Below are positions 6,258-11,317 of a stretch of 11,317 nucleotides of DNA, piece after piece. This DNA comes from an uncultured Clostridia bacterium. GTDB lineage: Bacteria; Bacillota; Clostridia; TANB77; RGIG9151. The stretch covers positions 1-11,317 of the forward strand of contig CAKSUD010000056.1 of NCBI GenBank assembly GCA_934500865.1, written 5' to 3'. Under the pieces are notes generated by a model. The model ran no database searches, was not told the origin of the DNA, and saw only the letters and a program-made list of their open reading frames with translations. The position numbers and the translations under genes were made by a program. Numbering within the stretch: position 1 is the stretch's first letter; every line of letters begins with the position of its first letter.

Positions 6258-6264
6258 CTCCCTT
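6258..6264 (-). promoter_or_regulatory. Ribosome binding site fixing the hydrolase lipoprotein start
   Basis: AAGGGAG on the minus strand, 8 nt before the ATG at 6247-6249. It lies just downstream of the alternative TTG (6265-6267), which has no ribosome site of its own. Confidence 0.65.
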
Positions 6265-6306
6265 CAAAAAATGATTTCAGGTTTGTAAAATTAAACTAAC
6301 TTTTTA

Positions 6307-6335
6307 AGTTTATCATGTTATGTAATCTTAGTCAA
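6307..6335 (-). promoter_or_regulatory. Promoter of the hydrolase lipoprotein-DUF3006 operon
   Basis: TTGACT (6330-6335) and TAAACT (6307-6312) on the minus strand, separated by exactly 17 bp. This matches the housekeeping sigma consensus at 5 of 6 and 4 of 6 positions. The start site would be near 6300, leaving a leader of about 50 nt before the ATG at 6249. Confidence 0.6.
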
Positions 6336-6369
6336 GAAAAATCAACCTGTGCATTTAATTGAAAGAAAA

Positions 6370-7200
6370 TTACACATTTAACTTTCCGTATATTTCTCTC
6401 TTTGAAACACCTCTGTCTGACGCAACTTTCTTTGTTGCATCCATTCGTGCAAGCCCCTGTGCAAGGTAATACTCGTAATGCTCGTCTATGGTCATATCTT
6501 GCCAAAATGTCTCTTTTATCGATTCTCCGTTATATCCTTCAACAACTACTACGAATTCTCCCTTTGGTGGTTCTTCGTCATATTTTTCTATTGCCTCATC
6601 TAGCGTACATCGTATTATCTCTTCGTGTATTTTAGTCATTTCCCTAGCTAGCGCAATATTCCTGTTTCCGAAATACTCTCTCATATCTTTCAATGTACTT
6701 TTTAATTTATGAGGTGCTTCATAGAAAATCATTGTTCTTTGTTCTCGCTCTAAATCGCTTAATCTATCTTTTCTATTCTTTTTATTCATAGGCAAAAATC
6801 CCTCAAAAGAAAATCTGCCGGTAGTCAATCCGGAAACAATAAGCGCAGAAGTTGCGGCAACAGGTCCGGGGACAGGAACAACAGTCACATTTTCCTCTAT
6901 CGCCATTTTTACAAGTTCTTCACCCGGGTCGGAAATCGCCGGTGTCCCAGCATCAGAAACAAGTGCAATATTTTTCCCCTCTTTTAGCAAGGAAACTATG
7001 TATTCACCCTTCTTGTCCTCATTGTGCCTAAAAAAGCTTGTAAGAGGCTTTGAAATTTCAAAATGATTTAATAATTTAATAGTTTGTCTAGTGTCCTCAG
7101 CCGCAATAATATCTACTTCTTTCAATATCCTAATTGCCCTTAGGGTAATATCCTCTAAATTTCCAATTGGTGTAGAAACCAAGTATAAAACTCCACTCAT
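6370..7200 (-). CDS. rsmI: 16S rRNA (cytidine1402-2'-O)-methyltransferase RsmI
   Basis: Uses S-adenosylmethionine to methylate the ribose of C1402 in the ribosomal decoding centre, together with RsmH at the same base. The 276-residue protein is the expected size and has the tetrapyrrole-methylase-like fold motifs in order: LVSTPIGNLEDIT (7-19), AAEDTR (33-38), ALVSDAGTPAISDPG (79-93), VPGPVAATSAL (110-120), FYEAPHKL (159-166), AREMTKIHEE (185-194) and KGEFVVVVEG (213-222). A C-terminal helical tail ends VSKREIYGKLNV. The start is ATG 7198-7200, with GGAGGA (7208-7213) 7 nt upstream; an earlier TTG (7213-7215) overlaps that site. It lies 85 bp after aspartate kinase, across a strong palindrome and a TATAAT, so it may have its own promoter. 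Confidence 0.96.
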   Translation of the reverse strand: MSGVLYLVSTPIGNLEDITLRAIRILKEVDIIAAEDTRQTIKLLNHFEISKPLTSFFRHNEDKKGEYIVSLLKEGKNIALVSDAGTPAISDPGEELVKMAIEENVTVVPVPGPVAATSALIVSGLTTGRFSFEGFLPMNKKNRKDRLSDLEREQRTMIFYEAPHKLKSTLKDMREYFGNRNIALAREMTKIHEEIIRCTLDEAIEKYDEEPPKGEFVVVVEGYNGESIKETFWQDMTIDEHYEYYLAQGLARMDATKKVASDRGVSKREIYGKLNV

Positions 7201-7207
7201 AAACCTA

Positions 7208-7213
7208 TCCTCC
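7208..7213 (-). promoter_or_regulatory. Ribosome binding site fixing the rsmI start
   Basis: GGAGGA on the minus strand, 7 nt before the ATG at 7198-7200. It overlaps the alternative TTG at 7213-7215. Confidence 0.7.
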
Positions 7214-7229
7214 AAAATTTTATGTATTA

Positions 7230-7235
7230 ATTATA
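7230..7235 (-). promoter_or_regulatory. Possible -10 box for rsmI
   Basis: TATAAT on the minus strand, about 30 nt before the rsmI ATG. The -35 region at 17-bp spacing (TTATGT, 7253-7258) is poor and lies inside the palindrome at 7244-7265, so any promoter here would be overlapped by that element. Confidence 0.3.
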
Positions 7236-7237
7236 AC

Positions 7238-7271
7238 GTTACGCGGTCACTTACATAAGTGACCGTGCAAC
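7238..7271. repeat. Strong GC-rich palindrome between aspartate kinase and rsmI
   Basis: The core has perfect 10-base arms, CGGTCACTTA (7244-7253) and TAAGTGACCG (7256-7265), around a 2-nt centre. Outer bases GTTACG (7238-7243) and TGCAAC (7266-7271) extend the stem to 16 bp with one wobble and one mismatch. It begins 14 nt after the aspartate kinase stop. On the minus strand the stem is followed by GTTATAATTAAT, not a T-run, so it is not a standard terminator. It could be a regulator site, an RNA-stabilising hairpin or an imperfect terminator. Confidence 0.75.
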
Positions 7272-7285
7272 ATTATTTTCTCTAA

Positions 7286-8446
7286 TTACTTCACTATTTT
7301 ATTATGAATCGAATTAAGTGCTATGTCAACATCATTGTCATCGACAATAACAGAAAACTTTATCTCAGAACTGCTTATTAACTTAATTTTAACATTACTT
7401 TCAGCTAAAGCCTCATAAACATCTTTTGCCACTTCAGGTTTGCCTAACATTCCGCATCCTACTAAAGAAACCTTCCCACAATTAGGCGTGAAAGTCACAT
7501 CATATTCATCGCCTAAAATCTTTTGAATTTTTTCAACCTTTTCATCTTTTACTGTAAATGAGAACTCGCCAAGTCCAACACTTTGACCGATTACATCAAC
7601 AGGCACTCCCATATTTGCCAACTTTGTAAATACAGAATATGCTCTGTCTAAACTATGCACAGTAACAATAGTCACATTTCTGTCAGCCGTAAAACCTGTA
7701 ACTAATGCACTTTCAAAACCACTACTTTCTATTTTTGTTCCCTCCTCATCTGAAAAACTCCCGCTTGAAGTTAATTTTACATTATACTTTTTAGCCAACT
7801 CAACCGCACGATTATTAAGTACTTTTGCTCCCAAACTTGCTAGTTCAAGCATAGTATCATATTCAATCGAGTCTAACTTTACTGCATCTTTTACTACTCG
7901 TGGGTCTGCTGTATATATTCCATCTACATCGCTATATATTTCGCACCTATCAGCCTCCAGAGCATGTGCTAACGCAACAGCAGTCGTGTCTGAACCGCCT
8001 CTTCCAAGTGTTGCAATGTCTCCCATTTCATCCACACCTTGAAATCCAGCAACTACAACAACATTTCCTTTATCTAATTCATCAAAAATTCTGTACGGTC
8101 TTATTTTATCTATACGGGCATTAAGATGTCCGTTATCAGTAAAAATTCCTGCCTGTTCACCGGTAAGTGAAATGGCAGGAACACCTATTTTATTCAATGT
8201 CATAACTAAAAGCGTCATAGACTGCATTTCTCCGGTAGATAATAAAACATCCATTTCCCTATCTGAAACTTCATTACTAATAGAACGTGCTTTTTCAATC
8301 AATAAATCTGTAGTTTTTCCCTGTGCTGAAACGACAACAACAACATCATTTAAAGCCTCTCTACATTTCTTTACTTTAAGTGCAACATTCATTAATTTTT
8401 CATTATCTGCAACAGAACTGCCTCCGTATTTTTGTACAATTATCAT
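7286..8446 (-). CDS. Aspartate kinase (lysC-type)
   Basis: Phosphorylates aspartate to 4-phospho-aspartate, the first step toward lysine, diaminopimelate, threonine and methionine. The 386-residue monofunctional protein has an amino-acid-kinase domain (about 1-240) with KYGGSS (6-11), GRGGSDTTA (148-156) and SDVDGIYTADPR (172-183). Two C-terminal ACT regulatory domains follow (about 260-325 and 326-386), the second with VSLVGCGM. The ACT pair implies feedback by an amino-acid end product, but which one cannot be read from sequence. No homoserine dehydrogenase domain is fused. The ATG at 8444-8446 is preferred: MIIVQKYGGSS matches the family N-terminus and AAAGGA (8456-8461) lies 9 nt upstream, whereas the ATG at 8453-8455 directly abuts that site. 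It follows the helicase loader gene by 83 bp. The leader is far too short for a lysine riboswitch. Confidence 0.94.
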   Translation of the reverse strand: MIIVQKYGGSSVADNEKLMNVALKVKKCREALNDVVVVVSAQGKTTDLLIEKARSISNEVSDREMDVLLSTGEMQSMTLLVMTLNKIGVPAISLTGEQAGIFTDNGHLNARIDKIRPYRIFDELDKGNVVVVAGFQGVDEMGDIATLGRGGSDTTAVALAHALEADRCEIYSDVDGIYTADPRVVKDAVKLDSIEYDTMLELASLGAKVLNNRAVELAKKYNVKLTSSGSFSDEEGTKIESSGFESALVTGFTADRNVTIVTVHSLDRAYSVFTKLANMGVPVDVIGQSVGLGEFSFTVKDEKVEKIQKILGDEYDVTFTPNCGKVSLVGCGMLGKPEVAKDVYEALAESNVKIKLISSSEIKFSVIVDDNDVDIALNSIHNKIVK

Positions 8447-8505
8447 GTCTTTCATTCCTTTCAATTCGGCATAACTTCAAAAGTACACGCCTACATTAAC
8501 ATAAT

Positions 8506-8511
8506 ATTATA
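8506..8511 (-). promoter_or_regulatory. Possible -10 box for aspartate kinase
   Basis: TATAAT on the minus strand, about 60 nt before the aspartate kinase ATG and 18 nt after the helicase-loader stop. No good -35 is seen at 16-18 bp, so co-transcription with the loader gene is equally possible. Confidence 0.3.
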
Positions 8512-8529
8512 CAAAAAACTATTTTGACA

Positions 8530-9543
8530 CTATTTTCTTTGCAATCTCAAATCCTGTCCAAAGAATCTACAAATCTCAAAATTACCCAAAATTCTAGACA
8601 TAATTCTTTGGTCATAGTAATTTACTAAATCTTTTAAATCCTTATTGGTAGAAATCAAAGTCCTAGTTCCCTTCTTTGGAGCGTTTAATAAACGAGTATT
8701 TAAAATATTAAATAACTCCGAGCGCCTTGCTTCCGTCATATTTTCCGTACCCAAGTCATCTATAATTAATAAATCCACATTGAAAAGTTCGTCATATTGA
8801 GACTCATCGAAGTTCTCACTATCTCCTTTTCTATAATCCATAACTAAATCCATAAGTCTTCCGGAAGTCTGATATAAAACTGTCTTTCCGTTATCTAGGA
8901 CAGCTTTTGCAATGCAATTACTTAAAAAAGTTTTGCCAAGACCTGTTCCACCGGTAAAAAGTAAGCTCTTAGTATCTTTTTTATCAAAATTCTTAACAAA
9001 ATTTTCTGAAATTTCTTTAATCTTTAATATATTTTCTCTAGGGGATTTATTACTACCATATGCTTTTTCATTAACTTCATTTGAGAAAATATTTTCATCA
9101 AATGTATCAAAATTTTCTTTATCTATATTATAAATTTGTGACTGATTGTAGGTATAGTCAATTAGCTTTTGTCTAAAGCAAGAACAATTTTTAGCACCGG
9201 TTATGCTACCTACAATTCCTGTATCTTCGCACATTTTACAAACAAAGTTAGGTTTTAAATATTCTTCATCTATCCCCATACCTTTTAGTAAAGTAGCCTT
9301 TTGCTCTTTTAATGCCTCTATTTTCTCATTTAATTCATTTACAGCCTCGTTTCTTTTAGAATCATCATCAATAAATATTATTGATTTTGTAACTTCCATT
9401 CCGATTTTCTTAATTTTATCATCTATATCTAAAATTTTAGGTTCTTTCTCATATATTTCTTTCTTTTTTCTTTCTACCTCAGCCAATGCTGAATTTCGGT
9501 TGTTCTCATACTCTTGTTGGATTTTTCTGTATATGTCTTGCAT
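8530..9543 (-). CDS. DnaI/DnaC-type replicative helicase loader (AAA+ ATPase)
   Basis: Predicted to load the replicative DNA helicase at origins and restarted forks. The 337 residues contain a charged N-terminal region likely to form coiled coil (about 5-90), a Cys4 zinc-binding module (Cys102, 105, 120 and 122; CKMC...CSC) and an AAA+ domain (about 190-337). The ATPase motifs are Walker A GGTGLGKT (198-205), Walker B LLIIDDLG (258-265), a sensor-1 ISTN (297-300) and a probable arginine finger in RIMSRILG (313-320). IstB-type transposase helpers share this ATPase fold, but the N-terminal zinc module, the neighbouring DnaD-domain gene and the lack of any transposase favour the helicase loader. 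ATG 9541-9543 follows GGGAGGT (9551-9557) at 7 nt. It has its own promoter (9574-9602) downstream of the DnaD-gene terminator. Sometimes named dnaC in clostridia, not to be confused with the helicase gene of that name in Bacillus. Confidence 0.92.
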   Translation of the reverse strand: MQDIYRKIQQEYENNRNSALAEVERKKKEIYEKEPKILDIDDKIKKIGMEVTKSIIFIDDDSKRNEAVNELNEKIEALKEQKATLLKGMGIDEEYLKPNFVCKMCEDTGIVGSITGAKNCSCFRQKLIDYTYNQSQIYNIDKENFDTFDENIFSNEVNEKAYGSNKSPRENILKIKEISENFVKNFDKKDTKSLLFTGGTGLGKTFLSNCIAKAVLDNGKTVLYQTSGRLMDLVMDYRKGDSENFDESQYDELFNVDLLIIDDLGTENMTEARRSELFNILNTRLLNAPKKGTRTLISTNKDLKDLVNYYDQRIMSRILGNFEICRFFGQDLRLQRK

Positions 9544-9573
9544 ATATCACACCTCCCGTAAAATAGCAAGGTT

Positions 9574-9602
9574 ATAATATCATAAAACCATTAAAAAAGC
9601 AA
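9574..9602 (-). promoter_or_regulatory. Promoter of the helicase-loader gene
   Basis: TTGCTT (9597-9602), a 17-bp spacer and TATTAT (9574-9579) preceded by TGA, forming an extended -10. It lies between the DnaD-gene terminator and the loader start, so the loader can be transcribed independently. Confidence 0.65.
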
Positions 9603-9616
9603 TTTTGTTGCAAAAG

Positions 9617-9644
9617 AAAACACCAAGTAGCAACTTGGTGTTTT
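9617..9644 (-). terminator. Terminator after the DnaD-domain gene
   Basis: Perfect 12-base arms (core CACCAAGT/ACTTGGTG plus four A-T pairs) around a 4-nt loop (9629-9632). On the minus strand the stem is followed by TTTTCTTTTG, and it begins 2 nt after the DnaD-gene stop codon. The plus-strand side also ends in T5, so it may act both ways. Confidence 0.85.
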
Positions 9645-9646
9645 TA

Positions 9647-10609
9647 TTAATTAGCATAGAACCTATCCAGGTCATTAAACTCTTTTTGTTCAGGGTTTAT
9701 ATAAGCATTAGTCGGACCTGCATTATTCTTTATGAACTTTGCTTTTTCTTTAGACTGATTTAAAAATTCCATAATGTCATTTTTATATTTTAAGCCCTTC
9801 TCATTCCAAGAACAAATTATCTTATTTAAATACTCAAAACTTGGGTTTGTCTTAGATGTAGTCTTCTTAAGGGCAATCTCTATAACATCCATATCATATC
9901 CAAATTCCATAGCCCATTTATCTACATATGCTTCTTCATACTCGGTTAATTTTCTTGTAATTCCAAGTTTCTTGCTAATAGCCTTCTTTAGCTTATTGCA
10001 TTTTTCATACTTTTGGTAATACATATCCAAATCATTAACCGTCTTTATTTTATTACTATGCCAAGCCTCTGCAACTGTAAATAAGTAGTTTTTATGCAAA
10101 GCTCTTTTATCGTAACAATAATTAAACAACGAATAAACAACATCTTCATCAAATGCAAATTTATCAAAAATAGTAGCAATATCATTATACCAAGCAGGAC
10201 TCATAATTCCCTGGAAGAAAGTATTATTTATAGCCGTAATAACAGAGCTTCTTCTCTTATTTCTATTAAGCTTGTCCACAGCTTCTTCAGGAGAAGTTGA
10301 AAGCTTAGGAGTATATAATCTGTTAATTTCCTTCTCCTTTAAATCATTCATTACAATACCTTTTTCATTACTTAAAGCAAGTCCGGCTTTATTAAAATAT
10401 TCAATCGCCGATTTCACTCTATCTAGTTGCAGACCGGTTTTTTTAGATAAATCCAATAAAGAAATCTCTTTGTTATGCTTAGTTAAAAAAAGGCAATATA
10501 AATAAACCTTAACAAAATCTCCATCTGCCTCTGTTAAGAACTCACTTATAAATATATCCGAAACTGCTGTATCACCTAGCAGTAATGACTCTTTCTTTAA
10601 AATATGCAC
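9647..10609 (-). CDS. DnaD-domain replication initiation protein
   Basis: Predicted primosome protein that remodels DNA and helps recruit the helicase and its loader. The 320-residue product has an N-terminal winged-helix region (about 15-90, with VKVYLYCLFL and LSKKTGLQLDRVKSAIEYF) and two tandem DnaD/DnaB2 domains. The first spans about 125-199, with the block YLFTVAEAWHSNKIKT; the second spans about 213-282, with YLNKIICSWNEKGLK. Two domains resemble the DnaB/DnaD primosome proteins of Bacillus, but a strict dnaD or dnaB name is not secure. The start is GTG 10607-10609 because GGGAG (10619-10623) lies 9 nt upstream and the promoter at 10632-10661 would start transcription near 10625. An ATG at 10616-10618 remains possible (323 residues). 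A GTG at 10676-10678 lies inside the upstream terminator and is excluded. It is next to the helicase loader gene, its likely partner. Confidence 0.88.
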   Translation of the reverse strand: MHILKKESLLLGDTAVSDIFISEFLTEADGDFVKVYLYCLFLTKHNKEISLLDLSKKTGLQLDRVKSAIEYFNKAGLALSNEKGIVMNDLKEKEINRLYTPKLSTSPEEAVDKLNRNKRRSSVITAINNTFFQGIMSPAWYNDIATIFDKFAFDEDVVYSLFNYCYDKRALHKNYLFTVAEAWHSNKIKTVNDLDMYYQKYEKCNKLKKAISKKLGITRKLTEYEEAYVDKWAMEFGYDMDVIEIALKKTTSKTNPSFEYLNKIICSWNEKGLKYKNDIMEFLNQSKEKAKFIKNNAGPTNAYINPEQKEFNDLDRFYAN

Positions 10610-10618
10610 TATACCCAT

Positions 10619-10623
10619 CTCCC
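10619..10623 (-). promoter_or_regulatory. Ribosome binding site of the DnaD-domain gene
   Basis: GGGAG on the minus strand, 9 nt before GTG 10607-10609. It directly abuts the alternative ATG 10616-10618, too close to serve it. Confidence 0.5.
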
Positions 10624-10631
10624 ATTTTCCA

Positions 10632-10661
10632 ATTCTACCACAAAGCATTTCATTAATGCAA
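10632..10661 (-). promoter_or_regulatory. Promoter of the DnaD-domain gene
   Basis: TTGCAT (10656-10661), an 18-bp spacer and TAGAAT (10632-10637) preceded by TGG, an extended -10. It lies just after the T-run of the deacetylase terminator and predicts a very short leader of about 16 nt. Confidence 0.6.
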
Positions 10662-10662
10662 G

Positions 10663-10703
10663 AAAAAAGAGTAAACACAAAAATTAAATTTCGATTTACT
10701 CTT
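10663..10703 (-). terminator. Terminator after the polysaccharide deacetylase gene
   Basis: Nine-base arms AAGAGTAAA and TTTACTCTT (10695-10703 and 10667-10675 on the plus strand) flank a 19-nt AT-rich loop. On the minus strand the stem runs into TTTTTT (10663-10668). The large loop makes it moderate in strength. It begins 14 nt after the deacetylase stop. Confidence 0.7.
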
Positions 10704-10717
10704 CATCTTTCGTAACA

Positions 10718-11317
10718 TTACAACTCTCCGAACTCATAACCCATTTCTCTAGCTTTATCAATAATGTCTCCTAATGCATTTGCATTATCCTTAGATACTG
10801 CATGAAGTAGCATTACCTCGCCTGGATGTAATGCGTTTATTACAGTATTATACGCATAATCAGTTCCTTTTTGGTTATTAACTTCCCAGTCTTTATATGC
10901 AAAGCTCCAAAAAACATTTGTATATCCAATGCTCTTTGTAATAGATAGTGTTCGTTCACTAAACTCACCCATAGGTGGTCTTAAATACTTCATAGACTTT
11001 CCATACGCGTCATAGAATTTTTTATCTAAATCAAGTACTTCCTTCTCTACTTCCTCATCACTTAAAGTAGGCATACTTTTATGATTTATCGTATGGTTAC
11101 CAACTTCATGTCCTTCATCAACCATTCTTTTTACAAGTTCTTTTTCTTTCTCTAAATATGGTCCTGTAACAAAGAATACAGCTTTTACATTTTTCTCTTT
11201 TAATGTATCTAAAATCTGAGCTGTGTAACCATTTTCATAGCCTTCATCAAAAGTCAAATATATAGTTTTGTCTTCATTAGACTTTAAATAAATGGCATCA
11301 TATTTATCCGCCGGAAC
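10718..11317 (-). CDS. PdaA-like polysaccharide deacetylase, partial (5' end outside window)
   Basis: The frame stays open to the right edge, so 199 C-terminal residues are seen and the true start is outside; a TTG at 11255-11257 is internal. It has the NodB deacetylase motifs: TFDEGYENGY (22-31), the zinc motif HTINH (75-79, His-X3-His), RPPMGEFSERTL (113-124), and VMLLHAVSKDNANALGDII (168-186) with the catalytic-site His. The combination TFD-x-GYENGY and LLHAVSKDNA is typical of the delta-lactam-forming N-acetylmuramic acid deacetylase PdaA. PdaA acts outside the membrane on spore cortex peptidoglycan and is needed for germination enzymes to recognise cortex. The known family has DD or DN in motif 1; Glu at the second position is accepted variation. 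The missing N-terminus should hold a signal or anchor sequence. A general peptidoglycan or chitin deacetylase is the alternative. It ends at its own terminator. Confidence 0.85.
   Translation of the reverse strand, partial: VPADKYDAIYLKSNEDKTIYLTFDEGYENGYTAQILDTLKEKNVKAVFFVTGPYLEKEKELVKRMVDEGHEVGNHTINHKSMPTLSDEEVEKEVLDLDKKFYDAYGKSMKYLRPPMGEFSERTLSITKSIGYTNVFWSFAYKDWEVNNQKGTDYAYNTVINALHPGEVMLLHAVSKDNANALGDIIDKAREMGYEFGEL

Noticed and set aside
6286..6312. Inverted repeat TAAACT/AGTTTA downstream of rsmI as a terminator
   Set aside because: The stem is short, entirely A-T, without a T-run, and overlaps the predicted -10 of the next operon.
8447..8529. Lysine riboswitch or T-box upstream of aspartate kinase
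   Set aside because: The gap is only 83 bp and shows no long paired structure; a lysine riboswitch needs roughly 170 nt.
8524..8552. Plus-strand promoter beginning with a perfect TTGACA inside the end of the helicase-loader gene
   Set aside because: The -10 at 17 bp would be TCAAAT, a weak match, and it would only drive antisense RNA with no gene behind it.
8530..9543. IstB transposition helper instead of helicase loader
   Set aside because: The ATPase core is shared, but the N-terminal Cys4 module, the neighbouring DnaD gene and the absence of a transposase or terminal repeats argue against a mobile element.
10610..10678. Longer DnaD-domain protein starting at GTG 10676-10678 or ATG 10646-10648
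   Set aside because: The first start lies in the right arm of the deacetylase terminator, and both lie upstream of the predicted transcription start near 10625. Neither has a ribosome site.
1..11317. New defence system, prophage, CRISPR or mobile island
   Set aside because: Genes are conserved core functions with uniform codon use by eye, and no repeats, integrase, transposase or tRNA were found. The only unknowns are the 53-residue membrane protein and the DUF3006 protein.

Overview
The window is AT-rich, densely coding DNA. Genes start with strong AAGGAGG-type ribosome binding sites and are separated by hairpin-plus-T-run terminators. This fits a low-GC Firmicute. Two genes point to a spore former, probably of the class Clostridia: a 24-codon spoVM at 3864-3938 and a PdaA-type cortex deacetylase cut by the right edge. 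I cannot name the genus. All genes but one (nth) lie on the minus strand, so the window is read from right to left.

Right part (11317 to 9544): the 3' part of a PdaA-like polysaccharide deacetylase ends in a hairpin terminator. A DnaD-domain replication initiation protein follows with its own extended -10 promoter and its own terminator. Middle part (9543 to 6370): a DnaI/DnaC-type helicase loader with its own promoter, then aspartate kinase, then the 16S rRNA methyltransferase RsmI. A strong GC-rich palindrome separates the last two. Next (6335 to 4894): a promoter drives a secreted ComEC-like metallo-beta-lactamase-fold lipoprotein and a small DUF3006 protein. This unit converges on nth (endonuclease III, plus strand), and one hairpin between them holds parts of both stop codons.

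Left part (4137 to 1): diverging from nth is a probable operon of a 53-residue two-helix membrane protein, spoVM, a GH133-type glycogen debranching enzyme, ruvC and glmM. The ruvC and glmM genes are packed with 10-11 bp gaps. A perfect 19-bp palindrome sits just before the debranching gene, like an operator.

Functionally this is mostly core-genome content: cell-wall precursor supply (GlmM), recombination and repair (RuvC, Nth), replication initiation (DnaD and loader), amino-acid synthesis (aspartate kinase), rRNA modification (RsmI) and glycogen breakdown, with a sporulation layer (SpoVM, PdaA). I see no mobile element, CRISPR array, tRNA, rRNA or new multi-gene defence-type system. The most useful results are the spoVM gene, which is too short for routine gene calling, the small membrane protein beside it, several corrected start codons, and two unexplained palindromes.
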